Notes under the pieces: model-generated
What the model saw: only the letters and a program-made list of their open reading frames with translations
What the model was told of the DNA's origin: nothing
Database searches by the model: none
DNA from: Bacteroidetes bacterium UBA6661
GTDB lineage: Bacteria; Bacteroidota; Bacteroidia; AKYH767-A; OLB10
Direction of reading: 5' to 3'
Length of the DNA: 64,000 bases
Assembly (NCBI GenBank): GCA_002455375.1
Contig: DKKR01000071.1
Coordinates: forward strand, 14,780-78,779
Program-made: the position numbers and the translations under genes
Part shown: positions 9,401 to 16,207 of the stretch, piece after piece
Layout of the letters: every line of letters begins with the position of its first letter
Numbering within the stretch: position 1 is the first letter of the stretch

Positions 9401-9484
9401 CTTATGAGCTTTATTTTGATGGTTACACTTTATTATAACAGCTTCAGAAAATTTATCGGTTTGATGGGACAAGGTAGAAAGTGA
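6461..9484 (+). CDS. ABCG-like ABC transporter with TerB-like N-terminal domain
   Basis: Residues 1 to about 145 form an all-helical TerB-like region (acidic, with the repeated-helix pattern FVYTSEKIIDSQEREFLYTVAEVFHIS). A beta-rich stretch (about 150-245) may be FHA-like. The ATPase begins near 250: Walker A GGSGAGKST (284-292), Q-loop region YVPQDDLL, signature SISGGQRKRL, Walker B VLFVDEPTSGLSSLD and switch IHQPSSD. An ABC-2/ABCG-type permease follows, with its helices split by a charged extracytoplasmic segment (about 770-950). Half-transporters with the ATPase before the membrane part resemble eukaryotic ABCG pumps and usually dimerise. Substrate is unknown. The gene stands alone after the cco operon. 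Confidence 0.85.
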   Translation: MSHKLLDALMHLFAILANAEKFSLEGRSIVESFLRQQISRAYVLKYLELFDAYLENIRGKATEGKLKKRLSVNSVKVLRICTDINAELDTRQKHIVLMRLIEFVYTSEKIIDSQEREFLYTVAEVFHISPDDVQLCMELACNNTEDKYSDTPKYLVLSSQDDENNTLNTKTQSISGLSGFFRFLFLKNAGLLFVRYHGTESFTLNGLPLNDDVCYVFSAGSVIRGSKVNTIYYSDIIRLFSNFKQQSLLHFDVQHVYYDFANGKRGLNDVTFSATSGNLVGIMGGSGAGKSTLLNILNGNNKPTQGKVTINGIDLYRESHLIEGMIGYVPQDDLLIEDLSVYQNLFYNAKLCFGNLTDSEIDERVKALLQNVGLSEASHLRVGNALSTSISGGQRKRLNIALELIRAPEVLFVDEPTSGLSSLDSENVMDMLKQLANHGKLVFVVIHQPSSDIFKMFDKLFVLDIGGFPAYFGNPVDSLLYFKQRASFADADYSECGTCGNINPEQVFSILESKVMDEFGNPTQQRKLTPSDWYQLFKEHSSGYGKVNERQPVQGSANQKPGWIQQLKVYVTRDVLAKLKNKQYMLITFLEAPVLAVILAWFLKYFHAGGNYIFCENKNLVAYLFMAVIVAIFMGLTVSAEEIIRDRKMLKREQFLNLSRSSYLSSKILVQFLISAIQTFSFVIIGNFIFGIQSMNLDYWLMLFSVSCFANLLGLNVSSMFDSAVTIYILIPFLIIPQIILSGVMVKFEDLNPYLTSQRHVPVIGEMMVSRWAFEALAVNQFSNNPYQKNFFNVDRQMSEATYKKDFWLQKLNDIADDISKNKSKNPKQDVALIANEFHKEALINKNFKPSVDFEKSDALEIASQIKPLTDTLRNFYIEMYNNASAAKDSLVKKELSHSTVARMNKQKEKFTNNALNDLVLNRNDFTILVQDGNSIVQRFQPVYMQPNPSALFRAPLYVYEKNFLGMKIHTWYVNLFMIWLMSFILMVTLYYNSFRKFIGLMGQGRK

Positions 9485-9514
9485 TATTAATTTTTTTATC
9501 AGACCTCAATAAAA

Positions 9515-9559
9515 AACTGCTATTAAATCATTTAATAGAAAAATGATTTAATAGCAGTT
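9515..9559. terminator. Bidirectional terminator between ABC transporter and nrdJ
   Basis: A perfect 18-bp inverted repeat (AACTGCTATTAAATCATT at 9515-9532 and its complement at 9542-9559) with a 9-nt loop lies between two converging genes. On the minus strand the hairpin is followed at once by a run of Ts, so it should end nrdJ transcripts efficiently. On the plus strand the T-rich tail is weaker. Confidence 0.85.
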
Positions 9560-9590
9560 ATGTTTAAATTGCTATCTTATTGAAAAAGCA

Positions 9591-12149
9591 TTAGCCGCAT
9601 TTACTATGTCCACAGCTTTTGCATTTAATACAACCCTCTTCAAAATACAATCCTTCCTTGTCTCCACACTCTGCACAAACTTTATCGTTGACTTTTGTAC
9701 CGTCAGGAATAAATTGTTTCAATGCACGCATTACACCATTTTTCCAGGTGTTGATGCTATCAGAATAAAGATGTAAGTTTTCTACCAGATTAACTACTTG
9801 TGGTATTGGCATTCCATGTCGCAATACACCACTGATAAGTTTTGCATAGTTCCAGAATTCTTTATCAAACGAACGCGATAGCCCTTCAATAGTTACTTTA
9901 AATCCTTCTTTATCATTAAACTGAAAATCGTATCTTGATTTACCATGTCCGTTTTTACTCTTGATAATCCATCCAGAAGAAACCCATGCAGGAATACTGA
10001 ATGCATCTTCTGCCTTACCGGTAAAAATTTCATAAGGTTTGTTGTCTAATATGCCGATGTATGCAATCCATTTTTCATCTGCATTCATAAAACGGATAAC
10101 TTTTGCAGCAAGTATTTCAGGACGCTTTGGTGCACTCGATTCTGTTATTATAGGTTTAGCTTTTTTCTCTTCTTTTTTTACCAATACACCACTTCGTGAA
10201 CCTTCTCTGTAAACAGTAATGCCTTTTAATCCGGCACTCCATGCCTGCATATAAATTTCGCCAACAGTTTCTGCCGAAACATTTTCAGGAAGATTAATAG
10301 TAGAGCTGATAGAGTGTGTAGTATATTTCTGCACTACTGCCTGCATTTTTATTCTTTTTTTCCAGTCAATTTCATTAGCAGTACTTCCTGCATAAGGGCT
10401 TTTACTGTAGTCTGTACTGTTGTTTGCAGTCATCCATTTTTTTAATCCGTGATGATAAACTTCAAACTCCTGCCATGCATCACCGGACTGATCTACAAAA
10501 CTTGTTTTAGCCTTGCTGTCTTCGGCATTAACTTTTCTTCTGCGTTTATAACTTAGCATGAACACTGGCTCAATACCAGATGATGTCTGTGATAGTAAAC
10601 TTAATGTTCCTGTTGGCGCAACAGTACTGATAGAAATATTTCTTCTTCCATATTTCATCATTCTGTTGTAAATGTCGGGTAACTCGGCTTTCATCATATT
10701 TACGAACTCCGACTGATCTTCAATTGCCGTGTCGAAGCCTTCAAACGTTCCGCGTTCAATGGCCATATCAATACTTGAATCAAATTCTGCACGACATTTT
10801 TCTTTCATCATCATTTCTACAATGCTAAGAGCATTGTCAGAGTCAAAAGCAATATTCATGGCAGCAAGCGCATCGGCTAATGCTGTAAATCCAAGTCCTG
10901 TACGTCTTCCTTTTTTACCTGCTTCATACAATGTTATCCAAGTACGCATTTCTACTTCTTTAATGTAGTCAGGTTCAGGATCCGATTCTATTTTTTGTAG
11001 AATTCTTTCAATAGCTTCCAATTCCAAATCAACCAAACCATCCATGAGTCGCTGTGACTCATAAGTAACTTCATAAAAACGGGTGAAGTTAAACTTAGCC
11101 TTCTGTGTAAATGGATGATCTACAAAACTCAATAAATTAATTGCAATTAATCGGCAACTGTCGCCACCCTGCATTGCAATTTCAGAGCAAGGGTTTGTTG
11201 ATACGTTTTTAAATCCAGGATAAACAGAAGAGGTAGAATAATGATGTTGTCTGTCCCAGAAAATAATTCCCGGTTCAGCAGTACGATGCGCACAGGCAAT
11301 GATGGTCTTCCATAATTCGCGGGCGTTAACTTTTTTCTGTATATAAGGATCAGTAGAATCAACAGGGAATCTCAGGTTGAAATCAGTATTCTCGTTAACT
11401 GCAACCATAAACTCATCTGATAATTTCACGGAAATATTTGCACCGGTAACTTTACTCAGGTCTTGTTTTATGGTGATAAATTTTTCTACATCAGGGTGAG
11501 CAATATCTAATGTAAGCATCAGTGCACCTCTGCGTCCAAGTTGAGCAACTTCACGTGTGGTGTTAGAAAAACGCTCCATAAAAGATACAGCACCGGTTGT
11601 AGTACCTGCTGCATTGGAAACACGCATACCTTCAGGCCTTATAGTAGAAAGGTCTAAGCCTGCACCGCATCTGCGCTTATATAATTGCGCAAGTTGCTGG
11701 TCGGCAAAAAATATTCCACCGTATGAATCATGTAATTCGGGAAGAACAATACAGTTGGATAAAGATGCTATCATGAAGGGGTTGCCTAATGCAGACATGA
11801 CACTGCCTTGTGGAATAACATAACGGAAGCGATCGAAGAGCTGTGTGATTTTTTCTGTCGTCAGTTGTTGGCGTTTTTTTCCATAATCAGACAGATGCGT
11901 AGTTCTGCTGCCATCGTTCAACAGATTGTATTTTGCTTCAACTCTTGCAAATTCACGTGCCATACGCAAATGCATATCATGTGGTGTTCGCTCTACAAAC
12001 TTTCCTTCTTTGTTTTTCATGGCATATTTGTTCATCCATGTAGTAGCAGCAAGTTCATCGCCTTCAAAATATTCCAGGCTTGCTTTCAATACGCTTTCAT
12101 ATTCGTAGGTGGTCATCTGACTCTCAGTTGTAATGGTTTCAATCAACAT
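9591..12149 (-). CDS. nrdJ: Adenosylcobalamin-dependent (class II) ribonucleoside-diphosphate reductase
   Basis: Converts ribonucleotides to deoxyribonucleotides using a cobalamin-derived thiyl radical, with or without oxygen. The reductase barrel has the class II/I active-site patterns SNCIVLPE and NPCSEIAMQ and the phosphate-binding PTGTLSLL. The last 170 residues hold a TSCPD-type domain (from about residue 690). The tail is Cys-rich (CAECGDKEG, CIKCKSCGHSKCG); it is likely metal-binding or the re-reducing thiol tail. 852 residues is normal for the long class II form. No small-subunit gene is adjacent, as expected. No cobalamin riboswitch was recognised in the 278-bp region before it. Confidence 0.95.
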   Translation of the reverse strand: MLIETITTESQMTTYEYESVLKASLEYFEGDELAATTWMNKYAMKNKEGKFVERTPHDMHLRMAREFARVEAKYNLLNDGSRTTHLSDYGKKRQQLTTEKITQLFDRFRYVIPQGSVMSALGNPFMIASLSNCIVLPELHDSYGGIFFADQQLAQLYKRRCGAGLDLSTIRPEGMRVSNAAGTTTGAVSFMERFSNTTREVAQLGRRGALMLTLDIAHPDVEKFITIKQDLSKVTGANISVKLSDEFMVAVNENTDFNLRFPVDSTDPYIQKKVNARELWKTIIACAHRTAEPGIIFWDRQHHYSTSSVYPGFKNVSTNPCSEIAMQGGDSCRLIAINLLSFVDHPFTQKAKFNFTRFYEVTYESQRLMDGLVDLELEAIERILQKIESDPEPDYIKEVEMRTWITLYEAGKKGRRTGLGFTALADALAAMNIAFDSDNALSIVEMMMKEKCRAEFDSSIDMAIERGTFEGFDTAIEDQSEFVNMMKAELPDIYNRMMKYGRRNISISTVAPTGTLSLLSQTSSGIEPVFMLSYKRRRKVNAEDSKAKTSFVDQSGDAWQEFEVYHHGLKKWMTANNSTDYSKSPYAGSTANEIDWKKRIKMQAVVQKYTTHSISSTINLPENVSAETVGEIYMQAWSAGLKGITVYREGSRSGVLVKKEEKKAKPIITESSAPKRPEILAAKVIRFMNADEKWIAYIGILDNKPYEIFTGKAEDAFSIPAWVSSGWIIKSKNGHGKSRYDFQFNDKEGFKVTIEGLSRSFDKEFWNYAKLISGVLRHGMPIPQVVNLVENLHLYSDSINTWKNGVMRALKQFIPDGTKVNDKVCAECGDKEGLYFEEGCIKCKSCGHSKCG

Positions 12150-12235
12150 ATTTAGAATTTCTTATTTGTTTAAGTCAAGCAATAATATAGACAAAAAAAA
12201 TTCTTTCATAAGGTTTTGACTAATATTTATCAGAC

Positions 12236-12247
12236 GTTGTTAACAAC
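12236..12247. promoter_or_regulatory. 12-bp palindrome in the nrdJ / tryptophanase divergent region
   Basis: GTTGTTAACAAC is a perfect palindrome between the two divergent genes, about 87 bp before the nrdJ start. It does not fit the NrdR box consensus. It may be an operator, or chance. Confidence 0.2.
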
Positions 12248-12293
12248 CATTGTTCACTAATTTTATTATTAACAAAGTGGATCAAACAAAGCG

Positions 12294-12321
12294 TTTGAAT
12301 TATAAGCGATTGGTATATTTG
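12294..12321 (+). promoter_or_regulatory. Promoter of the tryptophanase-family gene
   Basis: TATATTTG (12314-12321) is an exact match to the Bacteroidota -7 element TAnnTTTG. A TTTG at 12294-12297 could serve as the -33 element, though the spacing (16 nt) is shorter than the usual 19-21. Transcription would start near 12328, leaving a leader of about 100 nt. Confidence 0.6.
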
Positions 12322-12342
12322 CTAACACGGAGGTAAAAAACA

Positions 12343-12370
12343 AATGATTATAATCATTAGCAAAATTTAA
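12343..12370 (+). promoter_or_regulatory. Leader with mini-ORF and palindrome upstream of the tryptophanase gene
   Basis: An 8-codon ORF (12344-12370, MIIIISKI, stop TAA) starts 9 bases after a perfect GGAGGT (12329-12334), rare in this SD-poor genome. Its first codons coincide with a 16-bp perfect palindrome AATGATTATAATCATT (12343-12358). The peptide lacks Trp, so it is not a copy of the E. coli TnaC leader. It may be a regulatory uORF, an RNA hairpin or a protein-binding site. Confidence 0.35.
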
Positions 12371-12427
12371 TCAAATCATTAAGCAATAGAAAATCTATTT
12401 GATTCTTTGCACTGTTTAAATTCTAAT

Positions 12428-13804
12428 ATGAAATTCAAGACAATTATCGAGCCTTTCAGAATTAAAATGGTAGAACCTATCCACCTCAGTACGGAGGAGC
12501 AAAGGAGAGGTTATCTGAAGCAGGCGCATTACAATCCATTTCTGCTTAACAGCAATCAGGTACTTATAGATTTTCTGACTGACAGTGGTACTTCGGCTAT
12601 GAGTTCCGACCAATGGTCGGCTATGATGAACGGTGATGAATCGTATGCGGGCGCCAGTAGCTGGCTGCGTTTTGAGAAAGAAGTGCAAAGCCTTACAGGA
12701 ATGCCTTTTGTGTTGCCAACACATCAGGGTAGGGCTGCAGAAAGAATTCTTTATGGCAAACTTGGAGGTAAGGGAAAAACGTTTATTAGCAACACCCACT
12801 TTGATACTACCCGTGCAAATATTGAGTTTAGTGGTGCCGAAGCAATTGATATTCCGGTGAAGGAGGGACTTGACTTTGCTTCTGATTTCCCTTTTAAAGG
12901 AAATATGGATATAGCGTTACTCGAAAAAACTATTGCAGAAAAAGGTGCAGCAAATATCGGTGCGGTAATCTTAACCGTTACCAACAATAGTGGTGGAGGT
13001 CAACCTGTGAGCATGGAGAATGCCAAGTCTGTTGCAAATGTATGTCGTAAAAACAAAGTGTTGTTTGTTATTGACTGTTGCCGTGTTGCAGAAAACAGTT
13101 ATTATATTCATCATAACGAAGCAGGGTATGAAAATAAAAGTTACAGACAGATTGCAGAAGAAATGATGTGTTTGGGTGATGCTGCTGTGATGAGTGCTAA
13201 GAAAGATGCATTGGTAAATATGGGCGGATTTCTTGCAGTGAAGGATGCTGATCTAGCTGAATCTTGTAAACAATTGTTGATTATTACTGAAGGCTTTGCA
13301 ACCTATGGCGGACTTGCCGGACGTGATATGGAAGCTATAGCAGTTGGCTTGCAGGAAGTGTTTGATCCTGGTTATTTGAATTATCGTATTGTAAGTACAA
13401 GATATTTGGGCGAAAACATTAAAGCCAAAGGCGTGAATATTATTTACCCTGTTGGAGGGCATGCAGTTTATGTTGATGCAAAAAGTTTATATCCACACAT
13501 TCCTCCGCATGAATATCCCGGACAGGCTCTGGTATGTGAATTGTACCGTATTGGGGGTTTACGCAGTGTTGAAATAGGTTCTGTAATGTTTGGGAAATAT
13601 GATTCGGATGGTAAGCTGATTCCTGCACCAATGGAGTTGGTACGACTTGCTGTTCCAAGAAGAGTTTATACACAAAGCCACATTGACTATGTGATTGAAA
13701 TTTTTGATGAGATAGTGCGAACAAAAGATAAGGTTAAAGGATTAAAGATTGTAAAAGAACCACAGTTTCTGCGACATTTTACTGCGCATTTTGAGCCGCT
13801 TTAA
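12428..13804 (+). CDS. tnaA: Tryptophanase family PLP-dependent beta-eliminating lyase
   Basis: Cleaves an aromatic amino acid, most likely tryptophan to indole, pyruvate and ammonia. It aligns throughout with E. coli TnaA: EPFRIKMVEP near the start, MNPFLL-like YNPFLLNS, DFLTDSGTSAMS, PTHQGRAAERI, NSGGGQPVS, and the PLP-lysine motif MSAKKDALV (Lys259) followed by MGGF. The end matches too (PRRVYTQSHIDYVIE, FLRHFTAHFEPL). The ATG at 12428 is chosen over a TTG at 12407 because it matches family N-termini. Tyrosine phenol-lyase is a close relative and cannot be fully excluded. No tryptophan permease gene is adjacent. Cytoplasmic; indole could act as a signal. Confidence 0.88.
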   Translation: MKFKTIIEPFRIKMVEPIHLSTEEQRRGYLKQAHYNPFLLNSNQVLIDFLTDSGTSAMSSDQWSAMMNGDESYAGASSWLRFEKEVQSLTGMPFVLPTHQGRAAERILYGKLGGKGKTFISNTHFDTTRANIEFSGAEAIDIPVKEGLDFASDFPFKGNMDIALLEKTIAEKGAANIGAVILTVTNNSGGGQPVSMENAKSVANVCRKNKVLFVIDCCRVAENSYYIHHNEAGYENKSYRQIAEEMMCLGDAAVMSAKKDALVNMGGFLAVKDADLAESCKQLLIITEGFATYGGLAGRDMEAIAVGLQEVFDPGYLNYRIVSTRYLGENIKAKGVNIIYPVGGHAVYVDAKSLYPHIPPHEYPGQALVCELYRIGGLRSVEIGSVMFGKYDSDGKLIPAPMELVRLAVPRRVYTQSHIDYVIEIFDEIVRTKDKVKGLKIVKEPQFLRHFTAHFEPL

Positions 13805-13881
13805 TTTTTATTTGTGATTAACAGTTGAGCATTATTTATTGCAAAAAAGTATTTTGTAATATCTGAAGTTAATAGTAGCGT

Positions 13882-14706
13882 TTACCATCCACCGGTGGCA
13901 CCACCACCTCCGGTGCTACCACCACCAAAGCCTCCAAATCCACCTCCGCTACTGCCACCGCCCCAACTGCTGCCACCACCTCCCCAAACACCACCACCTC
14001 CGGAAGAGTTGCGTCTGTTATTGGCTGCATTTAAAAGCATCCAGGCAGTCCAGAAACTTAAATTGTTGAGATGTGCATAGCGCCTGACAGAAAAAACTTT
14101 CATCAGCATAATCAAACCGAAAATTAAAAACACAAAAAGTATTGGTGCCCATGCCGGTGAATTCTTCTTTGCATTTTCGCCATCTGAAACAAATTCTCCT
14201 TTTGTTCGCTGCATAATTTCTGTAACTGCAGCATCAAGTCCCTGATAATATTGTTGAGATTTGAAGGCGGGTTTTAGCTTCAGCTCAATAATTCTTTTAC
14301 AAATGGCATCAGGCAAGGCACCTTCAACACCATAGCCTGTAATGATAGTCATGCGCCTGTCTTCCATAGCAGCTAAAATCAACACACCATTATCTTTATT
14401 CTTCTGACCAATACCCCAATCTCTGAAAAGTGTAATTGCATAATCATCCACAGGATATTCACCGGTACTACGAATTAATACAATGGCAATTTGTGTAGAA
14501 GTGCTATCGTTAAATTGTACCAGTTTTTGTTCTAAAAGATTTTCATCAACATCATTCAAGACCCCGGCATAGTCGTTGACTAAACGGGGTGGATTGCTTT
14601 GAGGTGGAATTTGTTGTGCATTGCCAACAATTGCAACCTGTAGCAACAATAGCATCCATAATAAAATTGGACGTGCCTGTTTTTTAATCACCAAAAACCA
14701 CTTCAT
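13882..14706 (-). CDS. TPM-domain protein with glycine-rich tail
   Basis: Exported protein of the TPM (YgcG/Psb32) family. From the ATG at 14706 it has a signal peptide (MKWFLVIKKQARPILLW... ending near GNAQ), then a TPM domain with LVNDYAGVLND, STSTQIAIVLIRSTG, DWGIGQKNKDNGVLIL and GYGVEGALPDAICKRII. A membrane helix follows (about 185-205) and then a low-complexity Gly/Ser-rich tail (GGGGVWGGGGSSWGG...). An in-frame ATG at 14793 exists, but it would put 29 residues before the signal peptide. The start overlaps the preceding TPM gene by 23 bp. TPM domains have been given phosphatase or chaperone-like roles; the exact role here is unknown. Confidence 0.85.
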   Translation of the reverse strand: MKWFLVIKKQARPILLWMLLLLQVAIVGNAQQIPPQSNPPRLVNDYAGVLNDVDENLLEQKLVQFNDSTSTQIAIVLIRSTGEYPVDDYAITLFRDWGIGQKNKDNGVLILAAMEDRRMTIITGYGVEGALPDAICKRIIELKLKPAFKSQQYYQGLDAAVTEIMQRTKGEFVSDGENAKKNSPAWAPILFVFLIFGLIMLMKVFSVRRYAHLNNLSFWTAWMLLNAANNRRNSSGGGGVWGGGGSSWGGGSSGGGFGGFGGGSTGGGGATGGW

Positions 14707-15124
14707 TGGAAAGTTCGTCTGAATCATTCTTAGCCACAGGAAAATACATTTTAAGTTTCTGACCTGTTTCTTCAATGGCATGCAATAGCCCACCGGTATA
14801 ATCTTTTCTCTTAAAGAATGGAATCATTTCTTCTTTAACCTTGTCCCAAAAGCCCTGACTTACGTATTGGTGAATTCCACTATCTCCAATGATGGCGAAT
14901 TGTCTGTTTTCAATGGCAACATAAATCAGAACACCATTGTGAAGTTTGGTTTCATGCATCTTGAGGTTTTCAAATACTTCTGCTGCGCGGTCAATAATTT
15001 CACTCTTTACTTTGCTGTCAATAAAAATCCTGATTTCTCCTGATGTATGTTTTTCTGCTCGTGCTATTGCATTCTTCAGCAACAGTTGTTGTTCATCAGA
15101 AAAGTAATCGGCAGCGTTGGCCAT
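14684..15124 (-). CDS. TPM-domain protein without signal peptide
   Basis: 146-residue TPM-family protein (pattern SGEIRIFIDSK, MHETKLHNGVLIYVAIENRQFAIIGDSGIH) that starts directly with a helical FSDEQQLLLKNAIARAEKHTSGE segment. It appears cytoplasmic, unlike its neighbour. It lies 2 bp after lemA and overlaps the next TPM gene, so the three form one operon. LemA plus a short and a long TPM protein is a recurrent bacterial arrangement; the partners may work at the membrane together, but the process is not known. Confidence 0.88.
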   Translation of the reverse strand: MANAADYFSDEQQLLLKNAIARAEKHTSGEIRIFIDSKVKSEIIDRAAEVFENLKMHETKLHNGVLIYVAIENRQFAIIGDSGIHQYVSQGFWDKVKEEMIPFFKRKDYTGGLLHAIEETGQKLKMYFPVAKNDSDELSNEVVFGD

Positions 15125-15126
15125 AA

Positions 15127-15717
15127 CTAAAACTTAACCTCAGGCGCTTTATTGGCACCTTTATCAGATTGAAAATAACCTTTTGATGAAAACCCAAACA
15201 TGCCGGCAAGCAATGTTTGAGGAAACTTACGTATGTAAGTGTTAAACTGTTGTGCAGCCTCGTTAAAATCTTTACGTGCCACAGCAATTCTTCTTTCTGT
15301 TCCTTCAAGTGTTGCCTGCAATTCAAGAAAGTTCTGATTGGCCTTCAGTACCGGGTAATTTTCAGTCACCATTAATAGGCGGCCTAATGCAGTACTTAAT
15401 TGCCCTTGTGCTTCCTGAAACTTCTGAATGTTTTCAGGTGTAAGTTTATCAGGATCAACTTTTACTTGTGTTGCCGATGCACGTGCTTCAACAACTGCTG
15501 TTAAAGTACCTTTTTCAAATTCTGCAGCACCTTTAACTGTATTCACTAAGTTTGGAATAAGGTCCATTCGTTGTTGGTATTGGTTCTCAACCTGCGCCCA
15601 TTTTCCTTTAACATTTTCATCAGCAGTTACCATGCTGTTGTAGGTACCTGCAAACAATCGGTATATTATAAATGCAACAACAAGTAAAATACCAATAATT
15701 ACTACTGAACGTTTCAT
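15127..15717 (-). CDS. lemA: LemA family protein
   Basis: N-terminal membrane anchor (residues 5-22, VVIIGILLVVAFIIYRLFAG) followed by the long helical LemA domain: YNSMVTADENVKGKWAQVENQYQQRMDLIPNLVNTVKG, then ENYPVLKANQNFLELQATLEGTERRIAVARKDFNEAAQQFN and the FPQTLLAGMFGF ending. 196 residues is typical. The function of the family is poorly defined. First gene of the lemA-TPM-TPM operon. Confidence 0.93.
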   Translation of the reverse strand: MKRSVVIIGILLVVAFIIYRLFAGTYNSMVTADENVKGKWAQVENQYQQRMDLIPNLVNTVKGAAEFEKGTLTAVVEARASATQVKVDPDKLTPENIQKFQEAQGQLSTALGRLLMVTENYPVLKANQNFLELQATLEGTERRIAVARKDFNEAAQQFNTYIRKFPQTLLAGMFGFSSKGYFQSDKGANKAPEVKF

Positions 15718-15750
15718 ACTATATGATTTATGGTTTATAAGTTAACGTGC

Positions 15751-15758
15751 CAAAACTA
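15751..15758 (-). promoter_or_regulatory. -7 element of the lemA operon
   Basis: The minus strand reads TAGTTTTG, an exact TAnnTTTG match, 33 bp before the lemA ATG. A start near 15744 would give a leader of about 27 nt. No -33 TTG stands out. Confidence 0.45.
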
Positions 15759-15896
15759 AAATGTTTGATAATTCGCTTTTTAGGTAATAGGTAAAAGTTT
15801 TAAAATTATAGGTGAATAGTATTATTTTGTGGATAAGGTAAAAATCCTCTGAGTAAACAAATTTCTTAACATTGCAATTCATTGTTTATTAGCTGA

Positions 15897-16166
15897 ATGA
15901 GAAAGACGGTAGCAATTGAAATTATAGGCAAAGTGCAGGGTGTATTTTTCAGAAAATATACACAGCAGACAGGATGTAGATTAAACCTTTGCGGCTTTGT
16001 CTGTAATCGTCCTGACGGTTCGGTTTATATTGAGGCAACAGGTAGCGAATTGCAGATAAAAGAATTTATTAGATGGTGTCATAACGGTTCACCCATGTCG
16101 GTAGTAAGGCAGGTTGTTGTCAGGGAAATTTCTGTCATTCACAGTGAGCCATTTCAAATACAGTAG
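15897..16166 (+). CDS. acyP: Acylphosphatase
   Basis: Small cytosolic enzyme that hydrolyses carboxyl-phosphate bonds. The signature GKVQGVFFRKYT carries the substrate-binding Arg19, and GFVCNRPDGSVYIEATG carries the catalytic Asn37. 89 residues is standard. It lies 41 bp before the flippase gene on the same strand; no functional link is evident. Confidence 0.93.
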   Translation: MRKTVAIEIIGKVQGVFFRKYTQQTGCRLNLCGFVCNRPDGSVYIEATGSELQIKEFIRWCHNGSPMSVVRQVVVREISVIHSEPFQIQ

Positions 16167-16193
16167 TAAGTGCAAATAAATTGTAAAACGGCT

Positions 16194-16201
16194 ACTTTAG
16201 C
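16194..16201 (+). promoter_or_regulatory. Candidate -7 element immediately before the flippase gene
   Basis: TACTTTAG matches TAnnTTTG at 7 of 8 positions, 7 bp before the ATG at 16208. It sits inside a small inverted repeat CGGCTA-CTT-TAGCCG. If used, the transcript would start almost at the ATG. Confidence 0.3.
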
Positions 16202-16207
16202 CGACTC

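Noticed and set aside
12150..12427. Cobalamin riboswitch controlling nrdJ
   Set aside because: No B12-box-like segment or long structured leader could be recognised on the minus strand.
12428..13804. Tyrosine phenol-lyase as the first call
   Set aside because: N- and C-terminal segments resemble tryptophanase more closely; kept as an alternative.
13895..14080. Proline-rich forward ORF
   Set aside because: It is the complement of the Gly-rich repeat tail of the TPM protein on the minus strand; composition alone keeps the frame open.
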